This document shows positions 50,688 to 59,233 of a DNA stretch of 64,000 nucleotides, piece by piece (the stretch's first letter is position 1; every line of letters starts with the position of its first letter). The notes under the pieces were generated by a model. The model searched no databases, had not been told where the DNA came from, and saw nothing but the letters and a program-made list of their open reading frames with translations. The DNA lies in the NCBI GenBank assembly GCA_910584615.1, contig CAJUAM010000013.1, positions 1-64,000 on the forward strand, read 5' to 3'. Origin of the DNA: an uncultured Dorea sp. (GTDB lineage: Bacteria; Bacillota; Clostridia; Lachnospirales; Lachnospiraceae). The translations under genes and the position numbers were made by a program.

Positions 50688-53147
50688 ATGAGAATATATA
50701 AGAAAGGAGTACTTTCAATAATCGTGACGTTTGCGTTGATATTGGGATGTTTTACAGGATCGGGGATAACTGTAAGGGCAGGAATATTAGAGGTCAATAT
50801 ATCGTCAGATGAATTGGAAGGCAATGGGGGAGAGGTTGCGGTAACGGTTACCGGTGAGAATCTGGGAGATGTAGTCTGGTGGGTGCTTGAAAAGCAGGTA
50901 TCTGTGCAGGAAGGAAATGAAGTATACGAAACAGCAGGAGAAGATATGAATACCGCGGATGTAGGAGAAAGCGGTATGAGTGCGGAATTCCCTGTACAAA
51001 TTCCGGAAAATGAGAAAGATACAAAGGAGGTATATCGAGTCAGAGTCTCCAGAACAAATCCCTATAACCCTGAATCCGGTGAGTATACATGGGAAAAAAT
51101 GAATGTTAAAGTCACTGTTGCAGTTAAAGATGACGGGATGCTTATGAAAGCAGAGAATGAGAAAAAGGAAGAAAATGAGCATTCACAGACAGCAGCAGAA
51201 AGTGAGCGGACCCAGATGACTGCAGAAGCAGACAATGTAACAGAAGCACAGAATGAGGCGGCGGCATCCGATGAATCTGCAGATGTAACCGAAGTATCAA
51301 AAGTATCTGAGACGCTGCCAAAAGAGCCTGCTATGGAAAAAGACATGACAGTGCAGGGCGTGGCTTCACAGTCGTCCTCTGTGCCGAAGTATCATAATAT
51401 TCCGCCATATCAGGAGAAAAATGTACATGGCGGAACATCTGTGAAAATAAAGAGTCTGCCTGTTGAAGAAATTGTAGACGGCAAACCGGGCGGTAAGATA
51501 GAGCCATTTGCAAATACAATTAAGTTTCAAATTTTTGACAGTACAAAACAGAAGACAGAGAAAATTGTGGAAGCTAAAAATGGCAGACTTCCTGATCTGG
51601 ACCTGATTGATAACCATACATATATTATTACAGCAAAAGATAAGAATTATAAGGTTGTAAGAGCTGAAACTACAACGACAAAGTTATCAAAGAACGCATA
51701 CATATGGGTTCATAACGGAAAGATTTTTGACATTAAGAAAAATGCGGATACCTATGATTATCCTGAATTTAAAAGCCTGCAGGTCGCAAAAAAAGACAGT
51801 TCCGATACGGATGATGATGACAGGGTGCTCCTTCGGCTGCCAGTTTATTATAAAAACGGTAACGGTGAGTTGAGGAATGTTCCGGTCAGGCTGGTGAGCG
51901 CAGTTGAGACTATTGAAACCACTACGGGTGACAACGGGAGATTCCGTCATGGAGCTGCGGGGTATGATATCCGCCTTCTGGAAGATGTGACGTATATTAT
52001 CGTAGTGGATGATGAAAAGTATGGTATTGAATCATTCCCTATTGCGGCTAAAGACAAGTCAGAGTACCGGACTGACAAGGGACGTCCTGGTGAAAGGTAT
52101 TTTTATGACCATGCGGATTGCCATCAGGTAAATGAAATCCGACTGGTGGATAAAAAGGATGCACATAAGAATGACAAGACCATCACAAGTTTGTCAGGAA
52201 AAACTACAATATCAGGATTTAATTTCAAGGATTTTCTTGCTATAGAAAAAAAACTCAGTAAAAATCTGGTAACGGGATTAGACGGGAAAGATTACGACGT
52301 CTTCGATATTAGTGTGATTAACCCGCACAGATGGGAAATATCAAAGCTTGCCGCCGGCAGTTTTAAGATTACGGAAAAAATTGAAGCATCAAAGAAAGTT
52401 GCCAATGTCTACTATATAGACAATGCAGGGAAGCTGAAGTCAATTGGATTTAAACAGGATGATAACCGTGTAAGCTTTACAATGAAAAGTCTGTCCGTGC
52501 ATCCGGTTGTGATTGAGTACCGGGCGGCTGTTAAAGATAATCATTCCAATTCTTCTGGAAATAACTCTGCGGTTTCGGGGAAACCCTCCGGGAAACCTTC
52601 CGGTGTTTCAGGAAAACGTACTGCAGTTAAAAAGGTCACAGTAAGCGGCGATTCAAAAAGTATTGCTGCCGGAAAAAAAGTAAAGCTGACAGCTAAGGTG
52701 ACTCCGTCAAATGCAACAAATAAAGCTGTCAAATGGACAAGTTCTAATAAGAAATATGCAACTGTGGACTCTAAAGGTAAGGTTACGCTAAAGAAAGCTG
52801 GTGCTGGAAAGACAGTCAAAATTACTGCGGCTGCGAAAGATGGAAGCGGAAAAAAAGGAGTTTATCAGATTAAGATCATGAAGAACGCTGTTACAAGGAT
52901 TAGTCTGAAAGCGCCGAAAACAGTGAAAGCCGGAAAGAAAGCAACAGTAAAAGCAACGGTTAAAACGAACGGAAAGAAAGCTAATAAAAAGTTAAAATGG
53001 TCATCTTCCAATAAAAAGTACGCGACTGTAAATTCCAAAGGAAAAGTTACAGCGAAAAAGTCAGGAAAGGGCAAAACAGTTAAGATTACTGCGAAAGCGA
53101 CAGATGGAAGCGGAAAGAAAAAGACAGTGGCGATCAAGATTAAATAA
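50688..53147 (+). CDS. Secreted protein with two C-terminal Big_2 (Ig-like) domains
   Basis: 819 residues. The signal peptide (about 1-31) ends VRA. An N-terminal beta-rich domain (ELEGNGGEVAVTVTGENLG) and a Glu/Ala/Ser-rich linker follow, then a middle region with repeated YIITAKDKNYKV- and YIIVVDDEKYGI-like pieces. The end has two Big_2 domains from about 645 (KKVTVSGDSKSI; KWTSSNKKYATVDSKGKVT). There is no LPxTG or SLH anchor, so it may bind the surface by charge: the Big_2 part is very Lys-rich. GAGGAGGG precedes ATG 50688. Expression depends on the poly-G promoter. Probably an adhesin or matrix protein. Confidence 0.82.
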   Translation: MRIYKKGVLSIIVTFALILGCFTGSGITVRAGILEVNISSDELEGNGGEVAVTVTGENLGDVVWWVLEKQVSVQEGNEVYETAGEDMNTADVGESGMSAEFPVQIPENEKDTKEVYRVRVSRTNPYNPESGEYTWEKMNVKVTVAVKDDGMLMKAENEKKEENEHSQTAAESERTQMTAEADNVTEAQNEAAASDESADVTEVSKVSETLPKEPAMEKDMTVQGVASQSSSVPKYHNIPPYQEKNVHGGTSVKIKSLPVEEIVDGKPGGKIEPFANTIKFQIFDSTKQKTEKIVEAKNGRLPDLDLIDNHTYIITAKDKNYKVVRAETTTTKLSKNAYIWVHNGKIFDIKKNADTYDYPEFKSLQVAKKDSSDTDDDDRVLLRLPVYYKNGNGELRNVPVRLVSAVETIETTTGDNGRFRHGAAGYDIRLLEDVTYIIVVDDEKYGIESFPIAAKDKSEYRTDKGRPGERYFYDHADCHQVNEIRLVDKKDAHKNDKTITSLSGKTTISGFNFKDFLAIEKKLSKNLVTGLDGKDYDVFDISVINPHRWEISKLAAGSFKITEKIEASKKVANVYYIDNAGKLKSIGFKQDDNRVSFTMKSLSVHPVVIEYRAAVKDNHSNSSGNNSAVSGKPSGKPSGVSGKRTAVKKVTVSGDSKSIAAGKKVKLTAKVTPSNATNKAVKWTSSNKKYATVDSKGKVTLKKAGAGKTVKITAAAKDGSGKKGVYQIKIMKNAVTRISLKAPKTVKAGKKATVKATVKTNGKKANKKLKWSSSNKKYATVNSKGKVTAKKSGKGKTVKITAKATDGSGKKKTVAIKIK

Positions 53148-53168
53148 TTGACAGCAGAGAGGGAAAAT

Positions 53169-54959
53169 ATGAACAGATATATAAAAAGAATCATAACGGG
53201 TATGATAGTATTGACAATGATTTTTAGCGGTTTTACAGGAATAGGCACACTTGTGGTTAAGGCGGCAAGTGATACATTATCTATTCAGGTTCTGGAAGGG
53301 AATCAACCGGTAGAGGGGATGCAGCTGATACTGAAGGCAAGTGATGACTTTGATGATGATATTGAATTTGACATCAAAACAGATAAGGATGGAATAGCTA
53401 CATATGAAGCAGCAGGAGATGAGTCTATGGAGCCATATTATATCCAGCCTGCGGAAGGCAGTGGATATAATATGGGGACAGAAGCTCTAGAAGTAGTGTT
53501 TGGAAGGAATGGGATTGAAAAAGTAGGTAAATATGATTATGATGGAAGTACAAAAACTATCTCAGTAGAGAGTACCGGAGGCGGACAAACTAAAAAGCCG
53601 GATATAGAAACAGCAGATTCTTCCCTTAAAGAAGCAAACAGAGGCGGACAGACTGTAACAATTACTGCAACAGGCGCTAATCTTACCGGGCTTGCCGGAA
53701 AGATTTGTTATCAAATTTGGTATATAACAGAAAATAATGCTGAATTTGAAGCAGAAAATGTTCAGACTGCATCGTCATCAGGAACTGACACTGAACAGGA
53801 ATTTAGCGTTAAACTGCCGGCAGCTTCAGAATATCCTAAAGCAGTTGCATGGAAACTCAGGGTAAATACGCCGGACGCAGATGGATGGGTTTCAACAGAT
53901 AAGATCACTATTTCCAAGGATAGTGCTACTGGTGAAATAGCGGCACTTAAAGCAGCTATTGCAGGGAAAAAGCTTCTTGATCAGGAAAATTACTCCAGAA
54001 AAAGCTGGGGGGTTTTCAGTGAAACGGTAGAGGCAGCTCAAGTTATATATGAAGATATAGAAGCTTCGAATTTAAAATGTCGGGCAGCACTTTTGGAGAT
54101 TGAAAATGCAAAATCAGCGCTTATCCTTGTGAAAGATCTTGCGACAGCAGGAACTAAAGCAACTTTAAATGCTGCCATTAAAGAAGCGGCAAGTCTTAAT
54201 GCAGCAGACTTTACAACGGAGAGCTGGAAAATATATAGTGATGCAATTTGTGTGGGAAAGACTTTGACAGCGGAGGAAGACGCTACAGAAGAACAGTGTC
54301 AGGCTGCTGTCAGGCGGATTGAAGCTGCAAGGGCGGCACTCGTAAAACAGAAAACGCCTGATAAGCAGGAATCGCCTGATAAGCAGGAAACACCTAATAA
54401 GCAGCCATCGTCTAAACCTGGTAAAAAAACTGTTAAAGTTTCCAAAATCACGATCAGCGGTAGTTCAAAAAGTATTGCTGCCGGCAAAAAGATTAAACTT
54501 ACTGCCAAAATCTCGCCTGCAAAAGCAACAAATAAAGCAGTTAAATGGAAAACTTCTAATAAAAAATATGCGACCGTAAGTGCAAAAGGCAATGTTACTC
54601 TCAAAAAAGCGGGAGCAGGCAAAACAGTCACAATTACAGCTTCAGCGGCAGATGGCAGCGGAAAAAAGGCAACTTATAAGATTAAAATCATGAAGAATGC
54701 CGTTAAAAGTATCAGCCTGAAAGCAGGGAAATCTGTAAAAGCAGGAAAGTCATTAAAGATAAAAGCGACTGTAAAGACTACAGGAAAAAAGGCTAATAAA
54801 ACGTTGAAGTGGACATCTTCCAATAAAAAATATGCTACTGTGTCTGCCAAAGGAGTTGTGAAAGCTAAAAAGGCGGGAAAAGGTAAAAAAGTCAAAATTA
54901 CAGCTGCGGCGACAGACGGAAGTAACAAGAAAAAGACAATTACAATTAAAATCAAATAG
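53169..54959 (+). CDS. Secreted protein with FIVAR-like and two Big_2 domains
   Basis: 596 residues. The signal peptide ends near VVKAAS. After a beta-rich N-terminal domain resembling that of the upstream protein (NRGGQTVTITATGANLTG) come two helical FIVAR-type repeats (ENYSRKSWGVFSETVEAA and DFTTESWKIYSDA). A DKQE-rich linker follows, then two Big_2 domains nearly copied from the neighbour (KWKTSNKKYATVSAKGNVT). The two genes share a 21-bp identical stretch at 52652-52672 and 54464-54484, so they arose by duplication. ATG 53169 is preferred over TTG 53148 for signal-peptide shape. They form one transcript. Confidence 0.82.
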   Translation: MNRYIKRIITGMIVLTMIFSGFTGIGTLVVKAASDTLSIQVLEGNQPVEGMQLILKASDDFDDDIEFDIKTDKDGIATYEAAGDESMEPYYIQPAEGSGYNMGTEALEVVFGRNGIEKVGKYDYDGSTKTISVESTGGGQTKKPDIETADSSLKEANRGGQTVTITATGANLTGLAGKICYQIWYITENNAEFEAENVQTASSSGTDTEQEFSVKLPAASEYPKAVAWKLRVNTPDADGWVSTDKITISKDSATGEIAALKAAIAGKKLLDQENYSRKSWGVFSETVEAAQVIYEDIEASNLKCRAALLEIENAKSALILVKDLATAGTKATLNAAIKEAASLNAADFTTESWKIYSDAICVGKTLTAEEDATEEQCQAAVRRIEAARAALVKQKTPDKQESPDKQETPNKQPSSKPGKKTVKVSKITISGSSKSIAAGKKIKLTAKISPAKATNKAVKWKTSNKKYATVSAKGNVTLKKAGAGKTVTITASAADGSGKKATYKIKIMKNAVKSISLKAGKSVKAGKSLKIKATVKTTGKKANKTLKWTSSNKKYATVSAKGVVKAKKAGKGKKVKITAAATDGSNKKKTITIKIK

Positions 54960-54970
54960 CGTGTTAAGGA

Positions 54971-55006
54971 GCTGTCCATGGCGTGATCCTGCTATGGACA
55001 GTTTTT
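54971..55006 (+). terminator. Terminator after the Ig-like protein genes
   Basis: CTGTCCAT (54972-54979) pairs with ATGGACAG (54994-55001), followed by TTTTT. It closes the phase-variable unit. Confidence 0.85.
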
Positions 55007-55022
55007 GATGCAGTACACAGCA

Positions 55023-55051
55023 TTGAAAAAATATCATAAACATATTATGAT
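55023..55051 (+). promoter_or_regulatory. Promoter of the following glycosyltransferase gene
   Basis: TTGAAA at 55023-55028, 17 bp, TATGAT at 55046-55051. An in-frame ATG at 55068 lies 17 bp beyond without a ribosome site; ATG 55128 fits better. Confidence 0.6.
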
Positions 55052-55127
55052 AAGAACATAATAAAAAATGCGGATAATCAGAATAAGCGCAGAGTCACGT
55101 AACGGCTTAAAGGAAAGTGTGGAACAG

Positions 55128-56249
55128 ATGAAAAAGAACGGCGTAAAAAGCAATAAAGTATCTGTAGTTATACCTGTCTACAACGGGGAAAAGTATATAG
55201 GACAGATGTTAGAATCGGTTTTGGGACAAAGCCTGCAGGAGATAGAGATTATCTGTGTAAATGATGGTTCCACGGATGATTCGTGCGGTGTTATCAAAAG
55301 ATTTATGAAGAGAGACTCAAGGATCACTTTGTTACAACAGCCTAATCTGAACGCGGGTGCAGCCAGGAACAGAGGACTTATGAAAGCAAAGGGAAAGTAC
55401 ATTGTGTTCTGGGATGCGGATGATAAGTTTGACAGGAAAGCTTTAGAGCTTATGTATAGGAAAATACAGAAAAAACAGGCGGATATATGTGTGTGCGGTG
55501 TTTGCGAGTTCACCAATGAAGGTAAAATATATGAAACAGATGGTTATTTAAAGACTGCCTTCATTCCGGGGTGTGACCCTTTTAATAAATATGACATGTG
55601 TGATATGATTTTTAGTTTTGCTTCGAATGTTGTCTGGAATAAGATGTTCAGACGAGAATTTCTTATGACTCATAATCTGTGTTTTCAGGAAATACGCCAG
55701 GCGAATGATACGGCATTTGTCATGAAAGCATTATATCAGGCAGATAGGATTACCTGTGTTGAAAAGTATCTTGCTTTTTATCGGATGACGCATGCAGGAA
55801 GCCTTACCGGAAATTCTTCGGAGACAGTTTTCTGCCCGTATGAGTCCTATATGTACACATTGCATGAGTTGAAAAAAGATCCTGATTTTCCTGTTGTGAA
55901 AAGGAGTTTTTGTAATAAGGCGGCTAAAGGGATGTTCCGGGCATTAAATATACAGACCTCCTTTGAGGCATACAGGCAGTTATATCAGTTTCTTCAGAGA
56001 GAAGGACTTTCTAATCTAGGTCTTTTACAATGCTGTGAGAAAGATATGGAAGAGGACTGGCTGTACACCGATTTAAATCTAATAAAGACAATTTCTGCGG
56101 AAGAATTTTTGTTTCATAAGGCAAATGAGAGGAGAATGGATAGAGATCAATTGAAATATACACTAAAAAGGGTACGCAGAAGACTTGCCATATTGTTGTC
56201 ATTGAATCAGAGATTTAAGGAGATCAGGAGATTAGTGAAAAAGGGGTAG
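55128..56249 (+). CDS. GT2 family glycosyltransferase
   Basis: 373 residues. KVSVVIPVYNGEKYIGQML, VNDGSTDDSC and FWDADDKFDRKA mark a GT2 enzyme with intact D-x-D. It resembles the protein at 49519 in length and layout and has a basic C-terminal tail. ATG 55128 is the preferred start, with AAGGAAAG somewhat upstream; a 20-residue longer form from 55068 has no ribosome site. It has its own promoter and is separated from the Ig-like genes by a terminator, yet lies in the same surface-glycan neighbourhood. Confidence 0.88.
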   Translation: MKKNGVKSNKVSVVIPVYNGEKYIGQMLESVLGQSLQEIEIICVNDGSTDDSCGVIKRFMKRDSRITLLQQPNLNAGAARNRGLMKAKGKYIVFWDADDKFDRKALELMYRKIQKKQADICVCGVCEFTNEGKIYETDGYLKTAFIPGCDPFNKYDMCDMIFSFASNVVWNKMFRREFLMTHNLCFQEIRQANDTAFVMKALYQADRITCVEKYLAFYRMTHAGSLTGNSSETVFCPYESYMYTLHELKKDPDFPVVKRSFCNKAAKGMFRALNIQTSFEAYRQLYQFLQREGLSNLGLLQCCEKDMEEDWLYTDLNLIKTISAEEFLFHKANERRMDRDQLKYTLKRVRRRLAILLSLNQRFKEIRRLVKKG

Positions 56250-56281
56250 AAGAACAAAGGCAACTACAGTCTGACAGATAA

Positions 56282-56310
56282 TTGTTATTTTTAAAAAAAT
56301 AGGGTATACT
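56282..56310 (+). promoter_or_regulatory. Thioredoxin promoter
   Basis: TTGTTA at 56282-56287, 17 bp, TATACT at 56305-56310, about 70 bp before ATG 56380. Confidence 0.7.
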
Positions 56311-56379
56311 AAATTCAGTATCAGTTACGAGGGAAAGCAGTTTTTGCTCTTATATTTACAAAGTGAAAGGAAGAAGGAT

Positions 56380-56688
56380 ATGGGTGTATTACATTTAACG
56401 AAAGAAAATTTTAGTGAGGAAGTATTGAGTTCGAAGGCCGGGGTGCTGGTTGATTTTTGGGCTTCATGGTGTGGGCCATGTCAGATGATAGGACCGGTGA
56501 TCGAGGAGATAGCGGGAGAGGTTTCGGATGTTAAGGTCTGTAAAGTGGATGTTGATGCCGAGCCGGAACTCGCAAGGAAGTACAAGGTATTATCTATTCC
56601 TACACTTATGGTATTTAAAGACGGGGAGCTTATAAAGCGTGAAAGCGGTGCGAAGTCGAAGGAAGAGATATTGGAAATGTTAAAATAA
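56380..56688 (+). CDS. trxA: Thioredoxin
   Basis: 102 residues, the usual thioredoxin length. VDFWASWCGPCQMIGPV carries the redox pair C31 and C34; the cis-Pro segment SIPTLMVF and the closing helix are also present. It reduces protein disulfides in the cytosol. ATG 56380 is supported by GAAAGGAAGAAGG; a longer frame from 56344 is unlikely. The gene is monocistronic by its promoter, and no hairpin terminator is seen after it. Confidence 0.95.
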   Translation: MGVLHLTKENFSEEVLSSKAGVLVDFWASWCGPCQMIGPVIEEIAGEVSDVKVCKVDVDAEPELARKYKVLSIPTLMVFKDGELIKRESGAKSKEEILEMLK

Positions 56689-56702
56689 AGTCGCTTTTTT
56701 CA

Positions 56703-56731
56703 TTGATTTTTCTGCGCGTCAATATTATAAT
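56703..56731 (+). promoter_or_regulatory. Promoter of the SprA-like gene
   Basis: TTGATT at 56703-56708, 17 bp, TATAAT at 56726-56731, about 53 bp before the start codon. Confidence 0.7.
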
Positions 56732-56784
56732 AAAAGAAATATGAGTTTTGATTTATAAGGGAAGATGTTGCGGAGGTGATGAGC

Positions 56785-57498
56785 TTGATAGGCGGTATTT
56801 ATGCTTCAGGCATTTATTTTAACAATTATCAGTATAGAAACGCGGCCCATAGTGCAGCTGCACAGAGCGGTCAGGTAGAAGCAGCGGGAAAGACGGAACA
56901 GGCACAGGCAGCAGGAAGAACGGGCGGTGTTGTCGCAGTAACCCGTGCGGCTAATCCGGGAGTGCCAGTAGAGCCGGTAGATCCGGTTCCGGCTGTGACG
57001 AATGAGTCTTCCAGCGGAGTTGGACGTATGCTTCCGTTTATGCGAAAGGGAGCCGATCCGGTAGAGATGGCGGTACGCATGCGTATACAGCAGTACGATC
57101 CGGGGAAGGCGGAAAGTGAGTCCGGTGTAGAGGGGGCTATGAAGGCTTCTGAGGAGGGCAAATGTCAGACTTGTGAACAGCGGAAATATCAGGATGGTTC
57201 CGACGATCCGGGAGTATCTTTTAAAACAGCATCCCATATTGCGCCGGAGCAGGCTGCGTCAGCCGTAAGGGGGCATGAGATGGAGCATGTCGTGAGAGAA
57301 CAGGCGAAGGCACAAAGAGAAGACCGCAAGGTTGTGAGTCAGAATGTGAGTATTCATACAGACATCTGTCCGGAATGCGGTGACGTGTATGTGTCCGGCG
57401 GTACAACCAGAACAGTAACAGCAGCGGAGAACCCGCAGCCGGATCAGACTACGCAGACGGCAAATGATATATATAAGCCGTTTTTTGCAGTTGCGTAA
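56785..57498 (+). CDS. SprA-like putative metalloprotease-related protein
   Basis: 237 residues. A low-complexity Ala/Gly/Val-rich first half leads to a conserved end: VSFKTASHIAPEQAASAV, then RGHEMEHVVREQAKA with an HExxH zinc motif, and ICPECGDVYVSGGTTRTVT with a Cys pair. This fits the SprA family, whose function is poorly known; a zinc-protease role is suggested by HEMEH only. The start is probably TTG 56785: the near-perfect site GGAGGTGAT (56772-56780) overlaps the GTG 56776 and ATG 56779 codons and is properly spaced only from the TTG. Confidence 0.7.
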   Translation: MIGGIYASGIYFNNYQYRNAAHSAAAQSGQVEAAGKTEQAQAAGRTGGVVAVTRAANPGVPVEPVDPVPAVTNESSSGVGRMLPFMRKGADPVEMAVRMRIQQYDPGKAESESGVEGAMKASEEGKCQTCEQRKYQDGSDDPGVSFKTASHIAPEQAASAVRGHEMEHVVREQAKAQREDRKVVSQNVSIHTDICPECGDVYVSGGTTRTVTAAENPQPDQTTQTANDIYKPFFAVA

Positions 57499-57518
57499 TT
57501 AAAAATATGATATTTTTA

Positions 57519-57558
57519 AGCGGTATCAGCAAATTGGCTGATGCCGCTTGTTGGTTTT
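57519..57558 (+). terminator. Terminator after the SprA-like gene
   Basis: AGCGGTATCAGC (57519-57530) pairs with GCTGATGCCGCT (57537-57548) with one wobble, followed by TGTTGGTTTT. Confidence 0.75.
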
Positions 57559-57648
57559 GCGATAATGGACTTTGCGGTCAGGCGGTTATAGAGATTTAAG
57601 AAGACTTTTTAGCGGTTTAAGTATACACAGCAGAGGAGAAGCGCAGAG

Positions 57649-58593
57649 ATGAATAAGTATTACCTTGCTCCATTAGAGGGTATCACAACTTATATTTTTC
57701 GTAATGCGTACCATAGATGTTTTTATCCTATGGACAAATATTTTACACCTTTTTTAGTCCCCCACAGTAAAAAGGGCTTTAGCGCAAAAGAAAAAAGAGA
57801 TATTTTGCCTGAGCATAATGAAGGACTGTATCTTGTTCCTCAGATTATGAGCAATCATGGGGATGAATGTCTGAAAACTATCGGAAAACTTCAGGTGTAT
57901 GGGTACAAAGAGATCAACCTGAATATGGGATGTCCTTCAAAAACGGTTGTGTCGAAAGGGAGGGGTGCGGGATTTCTTGCGTTTTTGGAGGAGCTTAACT
58001 ATTTCCTTGATGAAGTGTTTGAGGGAATCGGGAATACAGACGTGAAGATTTCTATAAAGACCCGCCTTGGCAGAGATGAACCAGAAGAATTCTTCCGTAT
58101 CTTAGAAATTTACAATCAATATCCTCTCAAAGAGCTGATCATTCATCCGAGAGTGCAGAAGGATTTTTATAAGAACACACCAAATGTGGAGATGTTTGGT
58201 TATGGAGTAAGCAACAGTGCAAATCCGGTCTGCTATAATGGGGATATATTTAGTGTGGAAAAGTATATTGAAGTGAGCAGATGCTTTCCGGATGTGAAGA
58301 CATTTATGCTTGGAAGAGGAATCCTGTCAGATCCAGGTCTTTTAAGCCGGATACAGAGGAAAGGAGAAAACGGGAAGGAAGAGATAGAGCTTAAAAGAAT
58401 CCGGCAGTTTCATGATCAGCTTTATGAGGACTACAGGGCTCTTTCAATGGGTGATAAGAATGTCCTGTTTAAAATGAAGGAGATTTGGAGTTATCTGGGA
58501 CAGTCGTTTCCAGGGCATGAGAAAGTGCTTAAAAAAATCCGTAAAGCAGAGCGGTTGGAGCAGTATACCGCGGCAGTGGGAGAATTGTTATAA
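57649..58593 (+). CDS. tRNA-dihydrouridine synthase family protein
   Basis: 314 residues. YLAPLEGITTYIFRNAYHR opens the FMN barrel, LNMGCPSKTVVSKGRGAGFL carries the catalytic Cys, KISIKTRLG the FMN contact, and IIHPRVQKDFY the conserved His/Arg loop. Dus enzymes reduce uridines in the tRNA D-loop. The N-terminal start is slightly different from classic DusB, matching the shorter clostridial branch. AGAGGAGAAG precedes ATG 57649. Confidence 0.92.
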   Translation: MNKYYLAPLEGITTYIFRNAYHRCFYPMDKYFTPFLVPHSKKGFSAKEKRDILPEHNEGLYLVPQIMSNHGDECLKTIGKLQVYGYKEINLNMGCPSKTVVSKGRGAGFLAFLEELNYFLDEVFEGIGNTDVKISIKTRLGRDEPEEFFRILEIYNQYPLKELIIHPRVQKDFYKNTPNVEMFGYGVSNSANPVCYNGDIFSVEKYIEVSRCFPDVKTFMLGRGILSDPGLLSRIQRKGENGKEEIELKRIRQFHDQLYEDYRALSMGDKNVLFKMKEIWSYLGQSFPGHEKVLKKIRKAERLEQYTAAVGELL

Positions 58594-58597
58594 AAGC

Positions 58598-58626
58598 TTT
58601 ACATTTCTGAGGCCATGAAATATAAT
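58598..58626 (+). promoter_or_regulatory. Promoter of the YbaK-type gene
   Basis: TTTACA at 58598-58603, 17 bp, TATAAT at 58621-58626. The gene starts at 58659 after GGGAAGGAG. Confidence 0.75.
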
Positions 58627-58658
58627 AAAAAAAGTTCTTTGGGAAGGAGATTTGATAT

Positions 58659-59150
58659 ATGGAAGATGTAAAAAAGAAAGTGTATGAAGCATTAGATAAG
58701 ATGAAGATAAAGTATGAGGTGGTGGAGCATGAACCAGTCTATACTATGGAGGATATGGACAGGCTCGGACTTACAAAGAAGGGAACTTTATGCAAGAATC
58801 TCTTTCTTCGGGATTCCAAGGGTAAAAGACATTTCCTTGTAACTGCTGATGAGAATACGAAGATCGACTTGAAGGCTCTCAGCAAGAAACTTGGAGCCGG
58901 GAATTTAAGCTTTGCTTCTGAGGAGAGACTGGAGAAATATCTGGGACTGAAGCAGGGGAGTGTGACACCTTTTGGACTTATGAATGATACAGACCATGCA
59001 GTAGAGTTTTTTATTGATAAAAACCTGAGCAGATGTAAAAGTCTGGGAATCCATCCTCTTGAGAATACAGCGACTGTATTTTTGTCTTATAAAGATCTGG
59101 ATAAGTTTTTGTGGAATCTTGATGTGGATGTTATTTCGGTGAGATTATAA
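58659..59150 (+). CDS. YbaK/ProX-type aminoacyl-tRNA deacylase
   Basis: 163 residues. VEHEPVYTMEDMDRLG, KNLFLRDSKGKRHFLV, Lys-rich KIDLKALSKKLGAG and SVTPFGLMND are the hallmarks of ProXp/PrdX-type editing domains. Such proteins hydrolyse mischarged Ala- or Cys-tRNA(Pro). The length equals a free-standing editing domain with no synthetase attached. It has its own consensus promoter, and GGAAGGAGA precedes ATG 58659. Confidence 0.92.
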   Translation: MEDVKKKVYEALDKMKIKYEVVEHEPVYTMEDMDRLGLTKKGTLCKNLFLRDSKGKRHFLVTADENTKIDLKALSKKLGAGNLSFASEERLEKYLGLKQGSVTPFGLMNDTDHAVEFFIDKNLSRCKSLGIHPLENTATVFLSYKDLDKFLWNLDVDVISVRL

Positions 59151-59233
59151 TTTATATTTTTTTAATTGCATGTTGCAGTCTCAGGAAGTACAATGGAGTA
59201 TATGATAAATATATACGAAATGTGAGGAGTACT

